A stretch of DNA of 64,000 nucleotides from Scatophagus argus (taxonomy: Eukaryota > Chordata > Actinopteri > Scatophagidae). Each line of letters starts with the position of its first letter. Position 1 is the first letter of the stretch. The stretch covers positions 17,910,330 to 17,974,329 of the forward strand of contig NC_058497.1 in the NCBI RefSeq assembly GCF_020382885.2. The letters are read 5' to 3'. Below, piece by piece: positions 20,695-33,609 of this stretch. The translations under genes and the position numbers were made by a program. Below the pieces are notes generated by a model. The model did no database searches. It was not told the origin of the DNA and saw only the letters and a program-made list of their open reading frames with translations.

Positions 20695-23600
20695 ATGGTT
20701 GCATTTCTAGATTTGAACTCACTCTTGCTTGTGTATTTCATGTGGTGGTATCCCTTCTTTTCTTATGTTGAGTCCTCCAATCTTTCTTCCTCCTCCTGTC
20801 ATTTACAACGACGTTTTCATTTAAATGCGATGCACAAGCCTGGAGATGTGGTTCTAGGCGGGCTGTTCCCAATCCACTTATTTTCTGTCTTTCCTGATCT
20901 GTCATTTACATTAGAAGCGGATCAGCCTACTTGTTATGGGTGAGTCTGTCAGGACAGTGGCAAAAATCATAAACTGGCAAAAATAATTTTTTCACTAGTA
21001 ACATGTTTTATGTTTTGTGTTAGTTTTGATATCCTAGGATTCAGACAGGCACAGACCATGGCCTTTGCTATTGATGAGATCAACAGAAACTCCAACCTGC
21101 TACCTAATGTGACTCTGGGATACAGTCTTTATGATAACTGCGCTGATCTAGGGATTGGATTTCGTGCAGCATTGTCCTTAGTCAGTGGTCAAGAGGAGCA
21201 GTTTATGTTAGACGAGACCTGTGTTGGAATCCCTCCAGTAGTGGGGATTGTGGGTGATTCTTCATCCACTCGTTCTATTGCCATCTCCAGTGTCTTAGGC
21301 TTGTACAGAGTGCCTATGGTAAGTTTTTTGTGTTTCCTTTTGCGGATGGTTTTGCATAATTTTGAATTAGTATCAAATTTAATATCAATTGTAAACATGA
21401 AGTAGTCAACCTTAACAAGTTGAAAGAGCTTCAAACACTTCATCACAGTCTGTTTTTCTCACAGGTGAGTTATTTTGCCACATGTTCTTGTCTGAGTGAC
21501 CAGCAAAAGTTTCCATCTTTCTTTAGGACAATACCAAGTGATGCTTTCCAGGCAAGTAACAACAGTCACATTTTTTGTCGCTGATGGGATTATTTGATCT
21601 CACAGAGAGCTAAAAGACAATAATTAAAAAGGTCCGATCATAAACCAGTTCGGCATGTTTTGCAGTGAAAGAATATTGCAGCTTGTGTACTAATCCTTTC
21701 AATATCTATTCACTCAGGTGCGTGCCATGATTCAGATTCTAAAATACTTTGGCTGGACTTGGGTTGGCCTGTTGATCAGTGATGGTGACTATGGACTTCA
21801 TGCTTCACGATCCTTCCAATCTGACCTGGTTCAGTCTGGTGGAGGTTGTCTGGCCTACATAGAGGTTTTGCCATGGGACAATGACCAAGATGAATTCAGA
21901 AGAATTGTCGGTGTGATGAAGAAATCTACAGCGCGTGTGGTCATTGTGTTTGCATACGAAAATCACATGATTAACCTGATGGAAGAGGTTGGACATGAAA
22001 TGAAACTTAACTTAACTTAAAAGTCAAAGTTAAGATTTTGTTTGTCAAACTGAAATATTAAAGTTACAATATGACATTGGCCTGTGACAAATACATTTAA
22101 TTGTAAAGTAAAGTGTAAAGTACAATATTCAATTTAGAAAAGGCCCCGTTAGCAGAGTTTCAGAGTGAAATCAGTTATTAAGACTTTTTGTGAAACTCCA
22201 CTTATGAAGACATGCATAATTGCTCATAAATTGTGCGAAACATAGGATTACATCCATTCATAAGTGAGAAGGCAAGATAACTTGTTAACTGTGTGTAATT
22301 CATATTTAAGCAGACTAGACACAACTTCATTAGCATAAAAATGTGAATTTCTGTATTTATTATAATGTACAGGTGGTGAGGCAGAATGTGACAGGACTGC
22401 AGTGGTTGGCCAGTGAAGCTTGGACAGCAGCTACTGTGCTCCACACTCCCCACTTCATGCCATACCTGGCTGGCACACTGGGTATCGCCATCCGTCGAGG
22501 AGAAATCCCAGGCCTCAGGGAATTCCTCTTACAAACACGTCCTGACCTACACAACAACAGCAGCTATGGAAACAGCATGGTGAGAGTTTAACTGTACAAT
22601 CTGATCTAGAAATTGAAGTACTTAAACTGGCAGAATTTTTAACACATTATTTTGAATACATTCATCATAATTTGAATATATTTCAGATCAGCCAATTATG
22701 GGAATACACATTTCAGTGTAGATTTGCACCACTTCCAGCAGGTTGGGTAGCTGCTGGGGGAGCATTGTGCACTGGACAGGAAGATCTAGAAAATGTGGAG
22801 ACTGAGTTCATGGATGTTTCAGACCTCAGGTCAGAGTACAATGTGTACAAGGCTGTGTATGCACTGGCATATGCCCTTGATGACATGCTGTGTTGTGTGC
22901 CAGGCAGAGGGCCTTTCAGAGGACACAGCTGTGGCAGTTTGAAAGAACTGGAGCCATGGCAGGTATGATATCAGATTACATGCCACCTGTTAATTTGATT
23001 AAATTAAATGTTGAAGGTTGAATTCCTGGATAACAGCATTTAGAATGTAGGATTAAATACTATGCAGTGAGAATACTTTTTATAAATTGCCAAGCAAATA
23101 AATGAAGGTATTCTCTCGACTGCTGGTTAATACCAGTGAAAATTATTATTATGTGGGTGGTTAAAGGTGCTATGTTGAATCAATTTTCAGGTTCATACTT
23201 TTAATTTGTGATCTGATTGGTGAGCTCCCACAGGCCAGTACGCATCAGCACCTTTCATTCTGTTAGCTCTGCAGGTGTTTTTAGAGGGAGGAGATCACTA
23301 AAGCCAAATCTACCTGCATTTTTACGATGAACATCACCACAATATCTGCTTCTAAAAGTACAAGCACATGTTCAAACAGGAACGTGATCTGCATCTGCAT
23401 AGTCTGTGCTTCACTGCCCACCAGGCCACTGCTGTTAGTGATACAGATTTGAGGTCTGAGCAATGTAGCTGCTGGGTGCTTGTCAAAGTCACATCACAAT
23501 CACCACCAATTTCATTGTTAACCTTGCCCTGATTGCTTTCACATGTCCTCCTGTGAGTGTATACACCAATCAACCAGAGCTACAACCACAGACAGGTGAA

Positions 23601-25576
23601 GTGAATAAAATTAATCCTATGCTTGCAGTGCAATGTTCTGCAGGGAAACCTGTATGGCATTCAAGTGGATGTTCTTTGACACACACCACCCATCTAAACA
23701 TTGCAAGTTAAATACAATCATGGGTGTCAGCAGTCCGTAGGTGTGGTCCTTCAAAATTCAAGAGCTGTTTTTGAAAGGTGACAGTCTCATTTGTACAACT
23801 GCTTGTAATTACCTTTAAAAAGTTTTAGAAGTGGTGTATTTACTGATGTATTTTTTTCACAGAAACTGTGATAATCTCTTCAGCTTGTGTTATCCACAAT
23901 CCATAAACTCATTTGGCTTGCTTTATGTGCAAATCTAAAACACATTAAAAGAAAGGGAAAGACATAAAAAGCACGATATGGCCTCGTTAATATCTTATAT
24001 TTGTATATATGTTCATAAGTGCAGCATGTACTTTCATCGCCTTTTAAAAGGTACTGCTGTGTTCACTGTTGTCATACACATTATATGTTAGATAATTCTA
24101 TTTTAATCTGTGCTCTTTGGTTTTCCTCTATTTTTTATTCTGATATTCATATAGCTGGTGTATTATTTGAAAAAGATCAACTTCACCACATCATTTGGTG
24201 ATCAAGTGTCATTTGATGAGAATGGTGATGTCTTACCAATATATGATATCATGAACTGGCTGTTACTCCCTGATGGAACCACTGAACTTCAGAATGTGGG
24301 TGAGGTTAAGGAGTCAGCCTTCAACGGTGAAGAAATCTCAATTGATGCAGACATCATCATCTGGAACTTTGAATCAAAAAAGGTTACTTCTGATTTTTCA
24401 GACACCTGCTTTGTAGCCCAAGGACAGTAGGGCAGAGTAACACAATATTGATTTTTTCCTGTATAGCCACCCAGGTCAGTGTGCAGTGAGAGCTGTCCTC
24501 CAGGTACCCGCATGGCCAGAAAGAAAGGGGAACCTGTGTGCTGCTTTGACTGCATCCCTTGTTCTGAGGGAAAGATCAGCAATGAGACTGGTTAGTATAC
24601 AGTTCTGAACATTGCAATTTGAAAATATAATAACATGCATCCCAACACTGTTCCTCTTTTCGCAGACTCATTGGAGTGCACCAGTTGTCCAGAGGACTTC
24701 TGGCCCAGCCTCCAGCGTGACCACTGTGTTCCCAAGGAAACAGAGTTCCTCTCCTACCATGAACCTCTGGGTATTGGCCTGACAGCTGCTGCATTGCTGG
24801 GCACCTGTATGTGTGCTGTTGTCCTCGGCATCTTCATCTATCATCACAGAACACCTATAGTACGCGCCAGCAATGCAGAACTGAGTTTTCAGCTACTGCT
24901 GTCACTTAAGTTATGTTTCATGTGTTCACTGCTGTTTATCGGTCGTCCCAGGCTGTGGACATGCCAGCTGAGACATGCAGCATTTGGGATCAGTTTTGTG
25001 CTTTGCATCTCATGTATCCTGGTGAAAACTATGGTGGTTCTGGCTGTGTTCAAGGCCTCCAAACCAGGAGGTGAAGCCAGTCTGAAATGGTTTGGTGCTA
25101 TGCAGCAGAGAGGGACAGTCATGGTTCTCACTTCTATTCAGGCAGCAATCTGTACTGCCTGGATTGTATCTGCCTCACCAGCTCCTCATAGAAATACTCA
25201 GTACTACAATGATAAGATTGTTTATGAGTGTGTTGTAGGGTCCACAGTTGGTTTTGCAGTGTTACTGGGCTATATTGGATCACTGGCTGTCCTCAGTTTT
25301 CTGATTGCATTTATAGCAAGAAACCTTCCAGATAGTTTCAATGAGGCCAAACTCATCACTTTCAGCATGCTGATCTTCTGTGCTGTGTGGGTGGCCTTTG
25401 TCCCTGCTTATGTCAGCTCACCAGGCAAATATGCAGATGCAGTGGAGGTATTTGCCATCCTGGCCTCCAGTTTTGGCCTCCTGGTAGCACTGTTTGGACC
25501 CAAATGTTACATTATCCTGCTGAGACCAGAGAGGAACACAAAGAAAGCCATCATGGGTCGAGGCATTGAGACATAA
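20695..25576 (+). CDS. R4: OlfC/V2R-like family C receptor, complete, 880 residues
   Basis: Exons: 20695-20939, 21024-21318, 21465-21551, 21718-21987, 22373-22579, 22687-22962, 24155-24382, 24467-24590, 24666-25576. One of the more divergent copies. Its signal peptide starts [15 protein letters not shown], exon 2 has CVGIPPVVG, exon 4 has SDGDYG (others SDDDYG) and [10 protein letters not shown], exon 6 has [10 protein letters not shown], exon 7 has LKKINF and DADIIIWNF, and intracellular loop 1 reads [14 protein letters not shown]. Intron 3 has a GC donor (CAG then GCAAGT), shared only with R5. An in-frame ATG at 20650 with no stop between could extend the protein by 15 residues, but the ATG at 20695 is the one conserved in the array. 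Intron 6 is 1192 bases. Ligand unknown. Confidence 0.93.
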
Positions 25577-25752
25577 AAGCTGCACCTAATTTCAGTGAAC
25601 AGAACGAGTCCTTGTTCTCTTCACAATACAAAAGTGCAGTCAGTCATCAGTAATGGCAACGTTAACATGTTGAGAAACCGGGGCTGATGCCAAAAAATGT
25701 ACATGAAATTTTTGTCCATATTAATCTGATAAAACACCTGACTGAACACCTG

Positions 25753-25758
25753 AATAAA
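25753..25758 (+). promoter_or_regulatory. Poly(A) signal of R4 (first of two)
   Basis: AATAAA in CCTGAATAAAATATG, with a second AATAAA 20 bases on at 25778-25783 in CTTTAAATAAAGACAAT. The second occupies the position used in R1 and R3; the first matches the R2 site. Confidence 0.6.
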
Positions 25759-26344
25759 ATATGAGTTACTTTCTTTAAATAAAGACAATTTGTTTAACTT
25801 CATATTACTAAAAGCATTTCTGTGTAGCCTGTCTGGAGATGACATGGACTTATGGATAAGTAACGCCCACCACCACCACCCGTTTCAAAACATCAGATGC
25901 CACACAGTATGATGTTATTCCTCAGTCTGTGCCCTCCAGTCACACTGGAGGGCACCAGTCACCACTTCCCCAGGCCATTTCACTTCCACTCTCCACATAT
26001 CTTCCACTTCCTAAAAATATTTCTGATCCATCTTGGTCACCTTATTCTTATTAACTCACTCACCTGTTCTCACTTTCGAGGATCCACCTTGCAGTAACCC
26101 CTTTCCTGATTCATAAATGAAGAGCTAGTCCTGTTGGGGCTCTGGTGGTTGAGAGGTGATTCTGATGCTATGTTATATATATAATGTATATTGACAGTAT
26201 TCTAATAGTTTTGGAAACCCAGTCAAAGAAGAGGTTGTGCTTGTCAATTTGTATTTTATGGAGGACTGGATGATGGTCCTAGGCAGAGGTATCCATACTC
26301 CAAGTGCCCCTCTGGATGGGTAACACAGAGTGAAGAGCGCCAAA

Positions 26345-26505
26345 TCACAACAACAGTTGTCTCACGTCACTTTCAAATTAGAGCAGGTCTAGACCAAAGT
26401 CTTTAAATTGATTTTTAAAGAAACCCAACAAAACCCACATGAGCAAGCACTTGGCGACAGTGGCGAGGAAAAACTTCCTTTTAGAAGGCAGAAACCTGAA
26501 CCCCA
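26345..26505 (-). mobile_element. L2-like LINE 3' end, fragment
   Basis: The text GAGCAAGCACTTGGCGACAG followed by TGGCGAGGAAAAACTTCC and TTTTAGAAGGCAGAAACCTG is the reverse complement of the common 3' tail of teleost L2-class LINEs. The plus-strand tail at 41745-41976 is a related copy in the other orientation. No coding part is attached. Confidence 0.6.
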
Positions 26506-27328
26506 AATTGCTCCCGATGTCATGCCATTGGTGTGTGAATGTGTGCGAATAGTTAGGTCATGATGTTCTGATGCTATTCCCCTGCATTTTCATTCATTAT
26601 TCCTGTTGCATTGCTTCTGCATCGTTTGGCCCTCTCCCTGCATCGACATTTGCCACCCTGCTGCATCTTTTCCTCTGCATTTACATCCATTAGCCCTGTG
26701 ACATGTATTACTCCAGCATTATTTTCCTTATATATATTTCCTTCTGCTTTATGATTATCTTTTCTCCCTTGTATCATTACTAGCCTTTCCTTGTATCATT
26801 TCGGTATTTTCCTGCTTCTCTGCATAGCACGCTCTCTCCTATTTTCTCAACTTTCGCCTCGCACTTGGCCCTGGTATTGCTTTCGTTCTTACTCCCTGTA
26901 TTACTAGCCTGTAATGTTTTTATTTGTGCTTTCTGTCTCTGCTGGAGTAGCACTGCAAGGCAGTTATGGAATACCTTCTTTTTTAATGGTAGTCTTCTTC
27001 CCATGGAAGTATCTCATTAGTCAGAGAGTTTCCCAAGGTGATACTTCCTCCTGCTGGGGTCTAAGTGTCAAAATCTGTTTTGCTCTTCTCAGTACATTAA
27101 TTTTATTTGAATTATATCATGCACTTTTCTTTGTCAGTGGTCTCTCCTGACTTAATTGTGAATCAGATCTTTTCATCTAAAATCAGTGCCTGACTTCAAC
27201 TGCATGAATGGTCAAAGATTCAAACATAAACTTTCAACAAACTTTCAAACAACTCTTGTGGAAATCTGCAAAGCTGCACATGTCATAAGAATGTGATGTA
27301 ATTAAAGTCCTTGTTGGTGTAAAAGTCA

Positions 27329-27356
27329 GGTGTTCCAATATTTTTGTCCATATCAT
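27329..27356. mobile_element. Possible Tc1-like transposon end
   Basis: GGTGTTCCAATATTTTTGTC CATAT resembles the GTGTTCCAATACTTTTGTCC motif near the ends of Tc1-like elements in fish. No partner end or transposase was found, so this is a short trace at best. Confidence 0.3.
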
Positions 27357-27499
27357 CTATCAGGCCCCTTAATATGACATTTGAACAAAACAATAAAAAC
27401 ATACTGTAATGACTATACTGAACACGATCTTACACCCGAGACCTGAACCTTAGCCATTCATAACTTCAATTTGGAGGCAGGAAAATTGTCATGGCACGA

Positions 27500-27558
27500 T
27501 TTTAGGCCCCGCCCAGAGCTTTCCTTATGCCCTGGTGGGTTGTGTTGAAGATTAAAAG
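27500..27558 (+). promoter_or_regulatory. Conserved promoter cassette of R5
   Basis: TTTTAGGCCCCGCCCAGAG, then CTTTCCTTATGCCCTGG, TGGGTTGTGTTGAAG and ATTAAAAG at 27551-27558, 72 bases before the start codon. Confidence 0.65.
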
Positions 27559-27630
27559 ATGAAAGTCAATAGAAAGGGGTTAACATAGCAATAAAGCTGC
27601 CTCAGAAAAGGGGCATACAGAAAAAAAGTC

Positions 27631-30600
27631 ATGTGGGCATTTTCAGATTTCAACTTGCTTTTACTTGTGTGTTTCATGTTGTTGTATCAGTTTGTTTCTT
27701 CTGCTGAGTCCTCCACTCTTTCTTCCTCCTCCTGTCATTTACAGCGACGTTTTCATTTAAATGGGATGTATAAGCCTGGAGATTTGGTTCTAGGTGGACT
27801 ATTCCAGATCCACTTATTTTCTGTTTTTCCTGAGCTGTCTTTTACATCAGAACCACAACAGCCTATTTGTCGTGGGTGAGTCTTTAAGGTCATCAGCAAA
27901 AATCAATCCCTGTTGTGCAATGTATTTTGACAGAATTAGATTATGCATTAGTTCTTATATGCTGTGCTTTTCAATAGTAACCAGTGGTATTGTTTTTGTG
28001 TGTGTTAGTTTTGATGTTATAGGATTGAGACGGGCACTGACCATGGCCTTTGCTATTGATGAGATTAACAGAAATTCCAACCTGCTACCTAATGTGACTC
28101 TGGGATACAGTCTTTATGATAATTGTGCCAGTGTAGGAATCGGATTTCGTGCAGCATTGTCCTTAGTCAGTGGTCAAGAGGAGCAGTTTATGTTAGACGA
28201 GACCTGTGTTGGAACCCCTCCAGTAGTGGGGATTGTGGGTGATTCTTCTTCTACTCGTTCCATTGCCATTTCCAGTGTCCTAGGCTTGTACAGAGTGCCA
28301 ATGGTAAGTTTTTCACATTACTTTGTCACTAAGGTTTTGCATCATTTTGAATTAGTGTTAAATTTAATATCACTTGTAAACATGCAGCAATCAAACTTGA
28401 GAATGAAGATGTAAATTCTGCTTCTTTCACAGGTGAGTTATTTTGCCACATGTTCCTGCCTGAGTGATCGACAAAAGTTCCCATCCTTTTTTAGGACAAT
28501 ACCAAGTGATGCTTTCCAGGCAAGTAACACCAGTCGCATTTTTTTTTTTTTTTTTTTGTCACTGAGGGGTTTGATCTCACAGAAAGCTAAAAGTCAATAA
28601 TTTAAAAGACAGTAAATAAACAATGTCCACTGTTAAACCTGTTGAGCAGGTTTTGCAGTGAAAGAATATTTCAGCCTGTATACTCATTTTCTGACGCTCT
28701 GTTCACTCAGGTGCGTGCTATGATTCAGATTCTGAAACACTTTGGCTGGACTTGGGTTGGCCTGTTGATCAGTGATGATGACTATGGATTTCACGCTGCA
28801 CGCGCCTTCCAATCTGACCTGGCTCAGTCTGGTGGAGGTTGTTTGTCCTACCTAAAGGTTCTGCCATGGGGCAATGACCAAGATGAATTCAGAAGGGTTG
28901 TGGACGTGATGAAGAAATCTACAGCTCGTGTGGTCATTGTGTTTGCACATGAGAGTCACATGATTAACCTGATGGAAGAGGTTTCGTTTGAAGTAAAATT
29001 TTTTATGTAAAGTGTGTTATAAGTAGTAAAGCAGTGATAAATTCTGTAATAAATATTTATTTGAAGACATCACATATCCTATTTGGTAAAGGCCCTGATA
29101 GCAGAGTTTAAGGGTCAAATCAACTTTAGTGGCATGAGAGTGTGAATTTCTATATTTATTATAATGTACAGGTGGTGAGGCAGAATGTGACAGGCCTGCA
29201 GTGGATGGCCAGTGAAGCTTGGACAGCAGCTACTGCGCTCCACACTCCCCACTTCATGCCATACCTGGCTGGCACACTGGGTATCGCCATCCGTCGAGGA
29301 GAAATCCCAGGCCTCAGAGAATTCCTCTTACAAACACATCCTGACCTACGCTACAACAACAGCTATGGAAACAGCGTGGTGAGAGTTTAATCATGCAATC
29401 TGATCTAGTAATCAAAGTAATTAAACTGTCAGTACTTTTAACGCATCAGAATCAGAATCAGAATCAGCTTTATTTGCCAAGTACGTGTGACCATACAAGG
29501 AATTTGACTCCGGATTTTTATGTTCAACATTATGTTGAAAATAGATTCGTCATATTTTGAATATATTTCAGATCAACCAGTTTTGGGAATACACATTTCA
29601 GTGTAAATTTGCACCACCTCCAATAGGTTGGGTAGATGCTGGCGGAGCATTATGCACTGGACAGGAAGATCTAAAACATGTGGAAATTGATTTTTTGGAC
29701 ATTTCAAACCTCAGGTCAGAGTACAATGTGTACAAGGCTGTGTATGCACTGGCATATGCTCTTGATGACATGCTGCGCTGTGTGCCAGGCAGAGGGCCTT
29801 TCAGAGGACACAGCTGTGGCAATTTGAAAGAACTGGAGCCATGGCAGGTATGATATCAGTTTACATACCACCTGTTGAAATGACTAAATGATATGTTATT
29901 TCTTTGATAATTAAATACTATGCAGTGGAAATACTTAATGTAAAATGCCAAGCAAACTGATGAAATTCATACCTTTAGTTTGTGCTCTGGTTGGTGAGCT
30001 CCCACAGGCCTGTAGGCATCAGCCACTTTCATTCTGTTACCTCTGTACGTGTTATTGGAGCCAGGGGACCACTACAGCCAAGTCTAACAGCACTTTTACC
30101 ATGAATACCACAACATCTGATTCTAAATTAGAAATTTCACCAAAGCACATGCTACAGCAGAAATATGATCTGCATTAACCTCTGTTTTTTTCGTTCTTTT
30201 TTTTTTTTTGGAAATGAGACTCAGTTTTCAAACAGTTACTTTTGACTGTCCCTCAGTATAGTTCTACAGTGACCCATCCTGTGGAAGTAACCACATTAAC
30301 AAGATTCTAATGACACGTTCAACAGTTTAGCTTACTAAAACAATATAAAACACAGTTAGAATGACAGCTTCCAAGTTTTAAGTCTGGACAGACAGTATCA
30401 ATCCATCCTTGTCCATCCTTGAACACCCCCCTTTTAAAGCAGACCATGGTAACATTAAAGGTTCTATATTCTTCAATTGTTTTATGAATATCGCAGCAAA
30501 CAATTATTTGTAAAGACATATTGAAGTAATGGATTCCAGTGCAAAGGATGTCTGCCTGCAATCCAAACTTTTCTGTTTATTGTTTTGCAGTTTGCCCGGT

Positions 30601-30933
30601 CTGCTTACATTTGCTGTTGCACTAGTCTGACATCTAGTGGCAATGGATGTCGTATAGAACCTTTAATATGCACAGACTTGCGAGAGAATAGCTTGCAAGA
30701 ACAGGAGTGTAAACATAACGAGGTTGTAAATGCAAATTAGTGTATTTATAGATTTCCATGTTTGGTGTGGTAACATGTAATATCACTAACAACCTCTGCT
30801 GTCTCATTTATCCTTTTTTTAAGACGTGAAACTTTCAAAAGTGTTAGAATCTCGTCAGCTTGTGTTATCCACAAACCTTATTTCAGTCTAACTAATTTCA
30901 GTCCACTTTGTGGAGCCTTTTCATGCAAAGGTG

Positions 30934-30969
<36 letters not shown>

Positions 30970-32591
30970 AACTGGAATACACCCCCCGGAAAATTTTGAT
31001 ACAGCATCTTGAAAATATTTTATACTAAGTACAGTATACATTTTGATGAGTGAATGCTAGGTACAAGAGTATTCATTATAGCCATATACATTGTATCCTT
31101 TATGATTCTATTTTAATTTTTCCTTTTCTCTATCCAATATTCTGATATTCATATAGCTAGTGTATTATTTAGATAAGGTCAACTTCAACACATCCTTTGG
31201 TGATCAAGTGACATTTGATGAGAATGGTGATGTCTTACCAATATATGATATCATGAACTGGCTGTGGCTCCCTGATGGAACAACTATACTTCAGAATGTG
31301 GGTGAGGTTAAGGAGTCAGCCTTCAAAGGTGAAGAAACCACAATTGATGCAGACAAAATCTCCTGGAACTTTGAATCAAAAAAGGTAACTAATGATTCGA
31401 CAGAAAACTCTTTCCTAGCCCATTAACTGGTTTTATAAGGGCAAAATTGTGCACAGTAACACAATATTATGTTCTCCTTCTTTAGCCACCCCGGTCAGTG
31501 TGCAGTGAGAGCTGTCCTCCAGGTACCCGCATGGCCAGAAAGAAAGGGGAACCTGTGTGCTGCTTTGACTGCATCCCTTGTTCTGAGGGAAAGATCAGCA
31601 ATGTGACTGGTTAGTATTAAACATTGCAGTTTAGAAATATAATATCAAGATGTATCTCAAAATTGTCCCTCTTTTCACAGACTCATTGGAGTGCACCAGT
31701 TGTCCAGAGGACTTCTGGCCCAGACTCCAGCGTGACCACTGTGTTCCCAAGAAAACAGAGTTCCTCTCCTACCATGAACCTCTGGGTATTGGCCTGACAG
31801 CTGCTGCATTGCTGGGCACCTGTATCTGTGCTGTTGTCTTCAGCATCTTCATCTATCATCGGAGAACACCTATAGTACGCGCCAACAATTCAGAACTGAG
31901 TTTTCAGTTATTGCTGTCACTTAAGTTATGTTTCATGTGTTCACTGCTGTTTATCGGTCGTCCCAGACTGTGGACATGCCAGCTGAGACATGCAGCATTT
32001 GGGATCAGTTTTGTGCTTTGCATCTCATGTATCCTGGTGAAAACCATGGTGGTTCTGGCTGTGTTCAAGGCCTCCAAGCCAGGAGGTGGAGCCAGTCTGA
32101 AGTGGTTTGGTGCTATGCAGCAGAGAGGGACAGTCATGGTTCTCACTTCTGTTCAGGCAGCAATCTGCACTGCCTGGATTGTATCTGCCTCCCCAGTTCC
32201 TCATAAAAACACTCAATACCACAATGATAAGATTGTTTATGAGTGTGTAGTTGGGTCCACAGTTGGTTTTGCAGTGTTACTGGGATATATCGGCTCCTTG
32301 GCTATCCTCAGTTTTCTGATTGCATTTATAGCAAGGAATCTTCCAGATAGTTTCAATGAGGCCAAACTCATCACTTTCAGCATGCTGATCTTCTGTGCTG
32401 TGTGGGTGGCCTTTGTCCCTGCTTATGTCAGCTCACCAGGCAAATATGCAGATGCAGTGGAGGTATTTGCCATCCTGGCCTCCAGTTTTGGCCTCCTGGT
32501 AGCACTGTTTGGACCCAAATGTTACATAATCCTGCTGAGACCAGAGAGGAACACAAAGAAAGCCATCATGGGTCGAGGCATTGAGACATAA
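27631..32591 (+). CDS. R5: OlfC/V2R-like family C receptor, complete, 880 residues
   Basis: Exons: 27631-27875, 28009-28303, 28433-28519, 28711-28980, 29172-29378, 29572-29847, 31157-31384, 31486-31609, 31681-32591. Exon 2 has LRRALTMAF and NCASVGIGF. Intron 3 has a GC donor (CAG then GCAAGT), as in R4. Exon 4 reads [14 protein letters not shown] and ends at a weak donor, GTTTCG. Exon 7 has NFNTSFGD, and the linker sequon is NVT (SNVTG) rather than NET. Helix 1 has [13 protein letters not shown] where most copies have [13 protein letters not shown]. Intron 5 holds a dispersed repeat (29446-29520), and intron 6 (1309 bases) a TA microsatellite. The downstream flank has lost the usual poly(A) site through a SINE fragment. 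No breaks. Ligand unknown. Confidence 0.93.
28537..28558. repeat. Poly(T) run in R5 intron 3
   Basis: About 19 T in a row after GTCGCA, at a place where R4 has only TTTTTT. A private expansion. Confidence 0.8.
29446..29520. mobile_element. Dispersed fish retroelement fragment in R5 intron 5
   Basis: ATCAGAATCAGAATCAGC followed by TTTATTTGCCAAGTACGTGT and ACAAGGAATTTGACTCCGG. The same text recurs at 41318-41386, and I recall it as a very common dispersed repeat of teleosts. It sits only some 50 bases upstream of the exon 6 acceptor, enlarging an intron that is about 85 bases in several sister genes. Confidence 0.6.
30932..30969. repeat. TA microsatellite in R5 intron 6
   Basis: A run of about 14 TA units, then a GTATATATA tail. 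Not present in the intron 6 of other genes here. Confidence 0.85.
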
Positions 32592-32752
32592 AAGCTGCAC
32601 TTATTTCACTGAACACAATGAATCATTTCACTCAAAACAATACAAAAGTGCAGGCAGTTAATAGTCATAGCAATGATAACATATTGAACAAGCAAGGCTA
32701 ACACCAAAAAATGTACCTGAATATGAAATTTCTGTGTAGATTAACCTGACTG

Positions 32753-32910
32753 TTCATTTATTCATTCATTCATTTTCTATACCACTTAACCACCCAGAGG
32801 CAGGGTACATACTGGATTGAACACCAGTCAGTCGCATGGCTGACACACAAATGTAATGTAGAGAAGCTAATTAACCTAATGTGCATGTTTTTGGGGTTGT
32901 GGGAGGATGA
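32753..32910 (-). mobile_element. SINE fragment downstream of R5
   Basis: Starts TTATTCATTCATTCATTTTC and includes GAGGCAGGGTACATACTGGA, CACCAGTCAGTCGCATGGCT and TTAACCTAATGTGCATGTTT. It is an internally deleted relative of the longer copy after R7 (47338-47643), which ends in a tRNA-like B box in reverse. It occupies the place where R1-R4 have their poly(A) signal. Confidence 0.55.
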
Positions 32911-33609
32911 TATTATTATATTATTATAAGCATTAATTGTCCTTTATTGAGATGATGTAGACTTACTCAAAAGTCTTTATATTGCCACACTCAATTTCCA
33001 AACATCAAATGTCACAAAATTTGATAATATGCCTCTGTCTGTGAGCTCCACATTGCCCCCTTCCCAGTCCACTTCACTGCCACTCTCCGCCTTTCTGCTG
33101 GTTGCCAAAGACATTTCACATCCATATTGGTTACTTTTTCAGAGCTCTTTTCTTCCCTGCAGTAATCCCTTTCCCCATTTGTAAATTAAGAGCTGGACTT
33201 CCTAACATCTCTTGTAGTTTTCAGGATGTGGGGCCCTGAGCAGCCAACTAACCTCAGATGAATAAAACAACCCATGTAATCCTTTTACAGTGTGCACTGG
33301 CTCAGTACTGCTGAACACGTGGCCTTAAGATCATCATTTCCAAAGAAATACAACTCATGTTGTCTTCACTGCTGTAACAAGTTATTGCAGTCTCTGAAAA
33401 CTGTTTCCTTTGTCATTGCTTTATGACAATAGAATAAAGTGTGAGCACTCACAGGTGTTGTACTTAGATAATAATTTAAACTTTACAGGTTTCATGCAGT
33501 TACCTTGTTGTGCGTTACTACTTGTACCTCGCTGTGGGTATCAGGACGTTGACATGCATATGAATATTTGACTAATGGTATAATGAGCAAATATAGAAAA
33601 CTGAAACTT

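Larger units (their letters stand above)
25577..27499. other. Spacer R4-R5
   Basis: Contains two AATAAA hexamers (25753-25758 and 25778-25783), the C/T-rich 3' flank shared with other spacers to about 26120, an L2-like LINE tail on the minus strand (26345-26505), an unassigned T/C-rich stretch (26570-27160), a possible Tc1-like end (27329-27356), then the R5 upstream flank. Minus-strand open frames at 26574-26777 and 26780-27004 have low-complexity composition and are not called as genes. Confidence 0.65.

Noticed and set aside
26574-27004. Two minus-strand open frames in the R4-R5 spacer
   Set aside because: They are charged, low-complexity translations of a T/C-rich stretch with loosely repeated CTGCAT motifs. 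No splice structure, homology or conserved counterpart was recognised.
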